Origin: a virus
Reading direction: 5' to 3' (one strand)
Virus record (IMG/VR): IMGVR_UViG_3300020470_001313
Coordinates: 1 to 64,000 of that record
DNA length: 64,000 nucleotides
The notes under the pieces were generated by a model. It was not told where the DNA came from. It saw nothing but the letters and a program-made list of their open reading frames with translations, and made no database searches. The position numbers and the translations under genes are program-made. How positions within the stretch are numbered: position 1 is the stretch's first letter; every line of letters begins with the position of its first letter. Below, one piece after another: positions 58,315 to 64,000 of the stretch.

Positions 58315-59937
58315 TTAGAAAGTTCCGCGCTTCGCATCCTCAGCACTAAGATCTTTATCGTTAAATAACGGTTTTTGTTCTTGTGCAGGTGCTCCTCCAG
58401 CAGCGGGATCCATCCCTCCACCAGCAGCGGCCATCATTGCTTCTTCAGCAGGATCTACGATCTTACCTTCTGCCATTTCACTCTCAATCTGTTTATCTAT
58501 TTCTTTTATTTCTACGTCAGTCTGCTTAAGAACCTGACGACGTACGTAATCTATTGAGAAGTATTTGCCTACGAATGGATCAATTACATTAACTAGATTC
58601 ATTCTTTCATTGCGGATTTCAGTCTCCTTCAGTTCGTTGAAGTAACTGTCAGCAATGTAATCAATCTGGATGTTCTCCTTCATATCATCCCATTCTTCAA
58701 TGGAGATAATACCTTTAAGAATCAACTGAGTCTTCAGAAGATCAAGGAATAGTTCACCAAATCTCTTACGTAGACGTGCAATGAATTTTTGGAATTTAAC
58801 TTCGTCTCGTGTTATCTCTGCTGCGCGACCAATGTTAAATGTAGTTTCTGTCTCTAGTCTGGAGGTTGGGACGTTGAGTGCTTTGTAGAGTTTCTTTTGG
58901 AAGTACTTGACATCCTCAAGTTCGCCAAGATTTTGACCACCAGGGAGAGTAGTAATCTCCGTTCCTCTACCACCTTCACGGCGAGGTAACCAAAAATCTT
59001 CAAGCATTGACATAAACTTCTTATCGTCTCGTATCTCACCTGTAGCCGCGTCATACACCAGCTTATTGCGATATCTACCCATAACCTCACGGAGATATTG
59101 CTCTGCTTTTTGCTTAGGTAAGTTACCCACATCAATGTAGAAAATTCTACGCTCTGGGGCACGAGATAAACGATAGATGACAAGGGAATCCTCAATCATG
59201 CGGAGTTGGTTTACCGCTTTGATTGCCTTATGTAGGTGAGACAGTACCATGTTCTTATTAAGATCCATGATACCTGAGTGAACATAAGTAACAGAATCAG
59301 GAGAAATCTTCAGTCCTTGATTACCTGTTTGCTTAAGTCCTTTAGGATTGTATAGGAAATAGTCTACTTGTTTCTGAGTTAGAGCATCATTTAATTCTAC
59401 TGGTCCACCAGAACGTACTTTCTGACTACCATCTATCTCAGTAACCTTTCTAATCTTGCGAGGGTCAATATATCTAATGTCAACCAGACCCTTCTTTGGT
59501 TGCTTAGGATCAATTACCTTATGATAAAAAAGTCTTCCGTCCACATACCAGCGGCGAAAGATCTCGTAACTTCTATTGTCAAAATCTAAAAGTCTTAGAA
59601 TCGTATCAAACTCTTCTCTAATTAACTTCTTGATTTTTTCTGATTGCTTTAAATTTGATAGTTCAACTGCTACTGGTACTGCATCAAAGTTCCCACATAT
59701 TGTTTCATTAACCACATCATCTACAGCAGAGTCACACTCTGGTTGTAGAATCATATCACGATAACGTCCAATTAACTCATATTCATTACGAACAGTCCCA
59801 TCTATATCTACAGTATATCCAAAGTGAGACCCACCTACGACGGGATAAGATCCATCTAGGTTGTCTTTCTGCACGAAAGAAGGCCCCTTTGGAGCCTTCT
59901 TCGCTCTTTCTATGGAAAAACCGAATAGTTGTGACAT
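58315..59937 (-). CDS. 20: Portal protein gp20
   Basis: The 540-aa protein carries QPECDSAVDDVVNETICG, YIDPRKIRKV, ERRIFYIDVGNLPKQKAEQY and LETETTFNIGRAAEITRDEV, characteristic of T4-like portals. It forms the dodecameric DNA entry vertex. The ATG at 59937 is preferred to a GTG one codon earlier. The Pro/Gly/Ala-rich C-terminus is cyanophage-like. Confidence 0.96.
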   Translation of the reverse strand: MSQLFGFSIERAKKAPKGPSFVQKDNLDGSYPVVGGSHFGYTVDIDGTVRNEYELIGRYRDMILQPECDSAVDDVVNETICGNFDAVPVAVELSNLKQSEKIKKLIREEFDTILRLLDFDNRSYEIFRRWYVDGRLFYHKVIDPKQPKKGLVDIRYIDPRKIRKVTEIDGSQKVRSGGPVELNDALTQKQVDYFLYNPKGLKQTGNQGLKISPDSVTYVHSGIMDLNKNMVLSHLHKAIKAVNQLRMIEDSLVIYRLSRAPERRIFYIDVGNLPKQKAEQYLREVMGRYRNKLVYDAATGEIRDDKKFMSMLEDFWLPRREGGRGTEITTLPGGQNLGELEDVKYFQKKLYKALNVPTSRLETETTFNIGRAAEITRDEVKFQKFIARLRKRFGELFLDLLKTQLILKGIISIEEWDDMKENIQIDYIADSYFNELKETEIRNERMNLVNVIDPFVGKYFSIDYVRRQVLKQTDVEIKEIDKQIESEMAEGKIVDPAEEAMMAAAGGGMDPAAGGAPAQEQKPLFNDKDLSAEDAKRGTF

Positions 59938-59954
59938 CACTTATGCTCTATTAT

Positions 59955-59974
59955 GTAAGTATTTAGGTACTTAC
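59955..59974 (-). promoter_or_regulatory. Late box inside an inverted repeat before gp20
   Basis: GTAAGTA-CCTAAA-TACTTAC: a 7-bp inverted repeat whose centre is the late box CCTAAATA. It lies about 18 nt before the portal start. Confidence 0.6.
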
Positions 59975-59986
59975 GCAGACCCTATT

Positions 59987-60577
59987 TTAGGCGACTACGC
60001 CATCAGGGATTGCTTGCCAGTACTGAACCTGAAGTTCCACAGTGAATTCTTCAACAGCATCGTTGCTTCCGAAATCCAAGTCAATCGCCGAAACGTTACT
60101 TGGGAATACATCTGTAAACTTATAGGATCTCAAAATGCTTGCCTTCTCTCCAGAAGATGCATCGCGAGATAGTTGGTGAACAAACATATCTGCAAAATAT
60201 CCTGTAGCATCAGACTCATCGCCAAGTCCAGAGACCTGTGTGATGTTTTCATTAGCGGCTTGAATCTTCTCTACCCATACCTCAAATGCATTGCGGAGTG
60301 CGAACTTACTGTCATTCATAACAGTAATTGTCCAAGGTTCAAAAGTTCTGTCTCCAGCAATCTTAAGAACACGTCCTCTAAAAGGAACCTCAACGATACC
60401 CATCTGCGAGGAAGGTAAGTTCGCTGCGCGAACAGTGTACTTACCTAACTGCTGTAAACCAGTACCGTTTGCAATCACCTGAGAAGGGAAGGCAAGATCA
60501 ATCTGAAACAGATTGGGTCTCGCAAAATCCGAAACTACGCTTGACTTAAACGAGTCAATAGTGCCTCTTACTGCCAT
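59987..60577 (-). CDS. 19: Tail tube protein gp19
   Basis: The 196-aa protein shows RGTIDSFKSSVVSDFARPNL at the N-terminus, VEVPFRGRVLKIAGDRTFEP, and a C-terminal VELQVQYWQAIPDGV typical of T4-like tubes. It polymerises inside sheath gp18. Strong ribosome site and late box upstream. Confidence 0.93.
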   Translation of the reverse strand: MAVRGTIDSFKSSVVSDFARPNLFQIDLAFPSQVIANGTGLQQLGKYTVRAANLPSSQMGIVEVPFRGRVLKIAGDRTFEPWTITVMNDSKFALRNAFEVWVEKIQAANENITQVSGLGDESDATGYFADMFVHQLSRDASSGEKASILRSYKFTDVFPSNVSAIDLDFGSNDAVEEFTVELQVQYWQAIPDGVVA

Positions 60578-60600
60578 TTTCTCTTTCTCCTGATGTTATT

Positions 60601-60609
60601 ATTATTTAG
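60601..60609 (-). promoter_or_regulatory. Late box CTAAATAAT before gp19
   Basis: CTAAATAATAATAACA on the minus strand, about 25 nt before the gp19 ATG and just after the gp18 stop. Confidence 0.6.
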
Positions 60610-60610
60610 A

Positions 60611-63013
60611 CTAAGAAGCAATTTCAGAGAAGGCTACGCCTGTTCTGGTTGCTGTGAAGGTCAATGTAATGTAGTTGATAGTACGTGTTGGCTTAACGTA
60701 TATCTCAGCGTAGAACTCGCCACGATCAACAGAATCAGGAGGGTTATTCTCTTCATCACACTTAACCAAGAAATCGGTGACCCCACGACGGCCTTGGACA
60801 TCGCGTAGATAAGGTTCAACGATATTACGGAAGAGCGACCTTGAAGTCTCATCGTTCTGCTCAAAGAGTTGTTGCTTTGCAGCACTACTTATAACTCTTT
60901 CCATTGTAAGGAAGAGACGGCGAACGTTAATTCTGTCAAAGGCAGACTGATAACCAAGTGCAGTCTTATCACCGAATAGGATAATACCTTGTCCAGGGAA
61001 GGAGACTATTGGGTTAACTCTTTCTGCGTACAACTTATCGCGTTGATCTTTGTTAGGAGAGTAAGCAAGTTTAATTGCATTACGTAGAACACCACGAGAG
61101 AAACCAGCAGGTGAATACCAAGGATCTTGGTTAATACCTGTTTCTAGGCAGAGTCCAGCAGTGTCTCCATTGCAAGGAATGTAACGATAAACATCATTAT
61201 ACTTGTCATAGACGTACTTGTAACCTGCGTCTAGAACAGCATAAGATGTAGAACCAATCTTATTAAAGTATGTTAAAATACGCTCTGTGATTATATCAGC
61301 ATTAGATTGACCTACGATGTCAGTTCTCTGTGGAGAGAAGAATGCTAGGCAATCCTTACGTGTGTTAACGATGTTAAGAATGGCATTAGCTTTGGCAACA
61401 GCAGCGTCAGTAGTATCACCTTGAGGACCACTAAGGATATAATCAACTTGTAGTGATTCCGCATCGGATACTAGATTGTATGCTGTACTAAAGTTTGCTG
61501 AAGTATTAGAATAATCATCTACACCACCAGCGAATTGATACTGAAGTGAAGAACCTTCAAATCCACCTACATGCTCACGTCCACTTGGTTCTGAAATAAC
61601 AGGACCAGCAGATTGAATTAGGTTGAATGAACGGTTTGCAGCAGCATTACCCCAATCACCTGTTGAAGCAGCAGCACCTACTGTAAATGTATCAGAAGGA
61701 TGACTACCCCAATAGATGTAAGCAGAAGTCTGCTTAAGAACATTACCGTAGTAGTTGTTCTCTCCAACTGTACTCTTAGCATCAGTTGCTTTAGATACTG
61801 AGATGAACTTCTCTAGAAGTGTATTAGGTGTTCCACTTAGAGCACCATCACCATCAAGAACGATGACATGAAGCTCGTCACGATATCCACCTTTGTCTTG
61901 AACATAGAGTGAAGTGCCTGGACGTGGTGCAATAGATACCCACTTTTTACCAGGAAGATACTCACGCTCAGGATACTCATCTCTTACTGCACTGATAGTA
62001 GCAGTAGCAGAGTTGTCATCTGTAATTGTATTCGTTGCAGCGAATGATGCAGAATCTTTATCTAGTACAACCTGCAACTCACGAGTAACAGTATCAATAG
62101 AACCTGTAACAGTACCCTGTGTCAATACCATTGTGTTATCAATGATACCAGTAATACCAGCACCAGGAATTGCAATCTCAGCAATACGATCTGTTGGATT
62201 CCATGCAAGAATACTAACTGTCTGAGGTGAACCACCAATTTCAATAGTGGAAGCAGTTACTGTACCTTCAAATGCCCAAACAACAGCACCGTCAGTAACA
62301 TTACCAGACGTATGGGTAGGAGCAGTAGCACCAGCAGTGCCAGCATTTTGAGCAACGTATGACTTACCACCGTTACTAACTCTAGCGTACTGACTATAGT
62401 ATGAACCTTGTGACCATGCATCATGAACAGCAGGAGTGAAATCACCGTTTACATCAGTTTCAATCTGAAGTTTGATTGTATAGCGGAAAACCTTACCAGA
62501 TTTACCACCATTTGAAATACCAGCACCTTTAACGAATTCGTATTCGTTACCTGAGCTTGGAGCTGTAATAGTTGCGATCTGGTCTGCACCAGCATCTGTT
62601 AAAAATACTCTTAATGAGTTTCCGTATTCACCTGGAGTTTGTGTTCCTAACCTCCAGTTGTTTGTTTGACCAGTCTCATATGTGGTCTCGTAGTCTTGTA
62701 AATTCTTGATCTTAACAGAAGCAGCATTGCTTACCGCATTTTTCAAGTTTGTTGCATCTGCACGGATGGTCTTTAGTGTACCTCCGTAGCTTAAGAATTG
62801 AGCGGCTGTGAACCAGAACTCATAATTACTGTCGTTTGGTTTGCCGTAGGTGGAGATCAGAGTCCTTTCGTTGTTTACATCAACGATTTGCTCTACTGGA
62901 CCTCGCTCAAATGGGGCAGCAATCGCACCAATATTAGCCAGTGATACTGTGCTAACGGTAGTGAAGTCGCGCTCCCTAATAACAACACCTGGCGATAATT
63001 GTGACGCTGCCAT
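60611..63013 (-). CDS. 18: Contractile tail sheath gp18
   Basis: The 800-aa protein has the sheath N-terminus LSPGVVIRERDFTTVSTVSL and C-terminal FDRINVRRLFLTMERVISSA, SLFRNIVEPYLRDVQGRRGV. The variable central domain (about 150-330) is Thr/Gly-rich and likely surface-exposed. Length is larger than T4 gp18, as common in cyanophages. Confidence 0.95.
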   Translation of the reverse strand: MAASQLSPGVVIRERDFTTVSTVSLANIGAIAAPFERGPVEQIVDVNNERTLISTYGKPNDSNYEFWFTAAQFLSYGGTLKTIRADATNLKNAVSNAASVKIKNLQDYETTYETGQTNNWRLGTQTPGEYGNSLRVFLTDAGADQIATITAPSSGNEYEFVKGAGISNGGKSGKVFRYTIKLQIETDVNGDFTPAVHDAWSQGSYYSQYARVSNGGKSYVAQNAGTAGATAPTHTSGNVTDGAVVWAFEGTVTASTIEIGGSPQTVSILAWNPTDRIAEIAIPGAGITGIIDNTMVLTQGTVTGSIDTVTRELQVVLDKDSASFAATNTITDDNSATATISAVRDEYPEREYLPGKKWVSIAPRPGTSLYVQDKGGYRDELHVIVLDGDGALSGTPNTLLEKFISVSKATDAKSTVGENNYYGNVLKQTSAYIYWGSHPSDTFTVGAAASTGDWGNAAANRSFNLIQSAGPVISEPSGREHVGGFEGSSLQYQFAGGVDDYSNTSANFSTAYNLVSDAESLQVDYILSGPQGDTTDAAVAKANAILNIVNTRKDCLAFFSPQRTDIVGQSNADIITERILTYFNKIGSTSYAVLDAGYKYVYDKYNDVYRYIPCNGDTAGLCLETGINQDPWYSPAGFSRGVLRNAIKLAYSPNKDQRDKLYAERVNPIVSFPGQGIILFGDKTALGYQSAFDRINVRRLFLTMERVISSAAKQQLFEQNDETSRSLFRNIVEPYLRDVQGRRGVTDFLVKCDEENNPPDSVDRGEFYAEIYVKPTRTINYITLTFTATRTGVAFSEIAS

Positions 63014-63056
63014 GTGATAACTCCTTATAAAGAATACTATATCAGTTTTCTGAAAT

Positions 63057-63064
63057 TATTTATA
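63057..63064 (-). promoter_or_regulatory. Late promoter TATAAATA before gp18
   Basis: Perfect late box on the minus strand, 44 nt before the gp18 ATG, which has AAGGAGTTATCAC as ribosome site. Confidence 0.75.
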
Positions 63065-63082
63065 ATTTTCAAGTGCTGAGAT

Positions 63083-64000
63083 TCAGCGATACTCCCACAT
63101 ATACGCACGATCTCCGTACTCATCGGTGTGCCAAACGTCTCCATCCGCATCAACGAATGTATCTTCCGCAAGATGATCATCAATAAATCCGAAGGGTGCC
63201 ATATCCTGTTCTATATTTTCTTTCTGATCATCATATATTCTTTGACGGACATCATTGTCATTCATTTCTCTGAAGTATGGTTGTAATGCCAACCATGCAA
63301 ATATAACCAGAGTCATCGCTAGATCATCATTACATCCATCCTCTGCCTCAAAAGATTTACCCTTTTGAATGAACGTAGTAAGTTCTGATATTATGTCGTA
63401 GTCTGAGATTAAGAGTTTATCTTCTTCTATTAATGCTTTTAAATTAGAGCATCCAATCTGTTTAACAGTGGTACTCATCTTAACACCCATCTGGGTTTTT
63501 GTTCCTGAAAATCCTTGTCCTACTACCTGACCTGCTCTACCTCTCATAGATGCCATAAGAAGATTATCATACTCCAAATCAAAATGTATAATGTCAGCAA
63601 CCTGTCCACCAACATCATTTACTTCACATAGAACAAAAGCATGATTATAATTTGAAGCAGTCTGAACTATAATATTAGGAAATAATAAAGGTTTTATAGT
63701 ATTGCTTCTATACTTAGCAACAAGTTTATATGGGAACGTGGTTGTATCTATAACTGTGAATGCAGAATAGTCAGCAGACACACCTCTAGCCACATCACAT
63801 GCTATAACATATTGATGATCTTTAATTGCTTCTTCATATATATCCAGACCAGCATTTGATTTAACAGCATCATCATATGCTAAAACTTTTAACTTACTTG
63901 GTGAGATGAGAGTGTCAACAGATCCTAAGAACTCACACTCAAACTCAACTTTGAACTGTTGTTCAGATGTATTAGCAATAGTCTGGGCTTTCCATTTATC
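63083..64000 (-). CDS. 17: Terminase large subunit gp17, C-terminal part
   Basis: A 305-residue C-terminal piece, open to the window edge, containing the RNase H-like nuclease domain: YVIACDVARGVSADYSAF has the metal-binding Asp of terminase nucleases, then DIIHFDLEYDN and CNDDLAMTLVIFAW (another Asp pair). The N-terminal ATPase lies outside the window. It packages DNA through portal gp20. Confidence 0.93.
   Translation of the reverse strand, partial: DKWKAQTIANTSEQQFKVEFECEFLGSVDTLISPSKLKVLAYDDAVKSNAGLDIYEEAIKDHQYVIACDVARGVSADYSAFTVIDTTTFPYKLVAKYRSNTIKPLLFPNIIVQTASNYNHAFVLCEVNDVGGQVADIIHFDLEYDNLLMASMRGRAGQVVGQGFSGTKTQMGVKMSTTVKQIGCSNLKALIEEDKLLISDYDIISELTTFIQKGKSFEAEDGCNDDLAMTLVIFAWLALQPYFREMNDNDVRQRIYDDQKENIEQDMAPFGFIDDHLAEDTFVDADGDVWHTDEYGDRAYMWEYR

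Noticed and set aside
1-64000. CRISPR arrays, insertion sequences, integrase and attachment sites
   Set aside because: No regularly spaced direct repeats, transposase, integrase or terminal inverted repeats were seen; the genome appears to be strictly lytic T4-like.

Overview
This window is part of the genome of a T4-like cyanomyovirus, a tailed phage of marine Prochlorococcus or Synechococcus. The evidence is a T4-type core (gp17-gp18-gp19-gp20-gp21-gp22-gp23, gp41, gp43, gp44, gp45, gp46, gp47, gp55, gp61, gp62, RegA, UvsX, UvsY, UvsW, NrdA, NrdB) together with photosynthesis and host-metabolism genes (psbA, hli, ho1, pcyA, pebS, talC, purM, mazG, hsp20, cobS). The DNA is A+T-rich. Almost every gene reads on the minus strand, with 1-4 nt stop/start overlaps that form long translationally coupled runs. 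psbA is cut by the left edge and the terminase gp17 by the right edge. The host genus cannot be fixed from the sequence alone.

Layout, left to right. Region 1-3.7 kb: psbA with a long structured leader and a consensus promoter; a tRNA with a GUU anticodon and long variable arm, adjacent to a free-standing class II aminoacyl-tRNA-synthetase core; a string of very small membrane proteins; and hli genes. Region 3.7-10.8 kb: four 2-oxoglutarate/Fe(II) oxygenases, a GIY-YIG nuclease, heme oxygenase, small proteins, transaldolase talC, and a candidate glutamine riboswitch of the Downstream-peptide type. Region 10.8-17.9 kb: nrdB, nrdA, the primase, and virion-like genes including one that copies the capsid protein's N-terminus. 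Region 17.9-23.7 kb: proteins that look packaged in the head (a histone-tail-like protein and a nucleotidylyltransferase, both with N-terminal capsid-targeting and protease sites) and a KxDG-type nucleotidyltransferase. Region 23.6-30.4 kb: mazG, gp41, an oxygenase, uvsX, gp43 and Sm-like small proteins. Region 30.4-34.6 kb: an exported beta-barrel-like protein behind an attenuator-like leader, hsp20, and the only sizeable plus-strand operon, encoding three exported proteins. Region 34.5-43.6 kb: purM, pcyA, pebS, regA, gp62, dam, gp44, an oxygenase, gp45 and cobS. Region 43.6-52.5 kb: a CobT-like VWA protein, gp46, gp47, gp55, uvsW and uvsY. Region 52.5-64 kb: the late morphogenesis genes.

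The genes combine replication and recombination, nucleotide supply (nrdAB, purM, mazG, talC), maintenance of host light harvesting (psbA, hli, ho1, pcyA, pebS) and virion assembly. Early control is readable as TTGACA-17-TATAAT promoters (before psbA, hli, the primase, gp55, the uvsY gene group and the exported protein). Late control is readable as TATAAATA/CTAAATA boxes before structural genes.

The most unusual items are: the tRNA/mini-synthetase pair; the riboswitch with a mutually exclusive hairpin at a start codon; the proposed set of head-packaged effector proteins; and two genes whose promoters superimpose a sigma-70 -10 on a late box. All functional calls rest on motif reading by eye; no database search was run.
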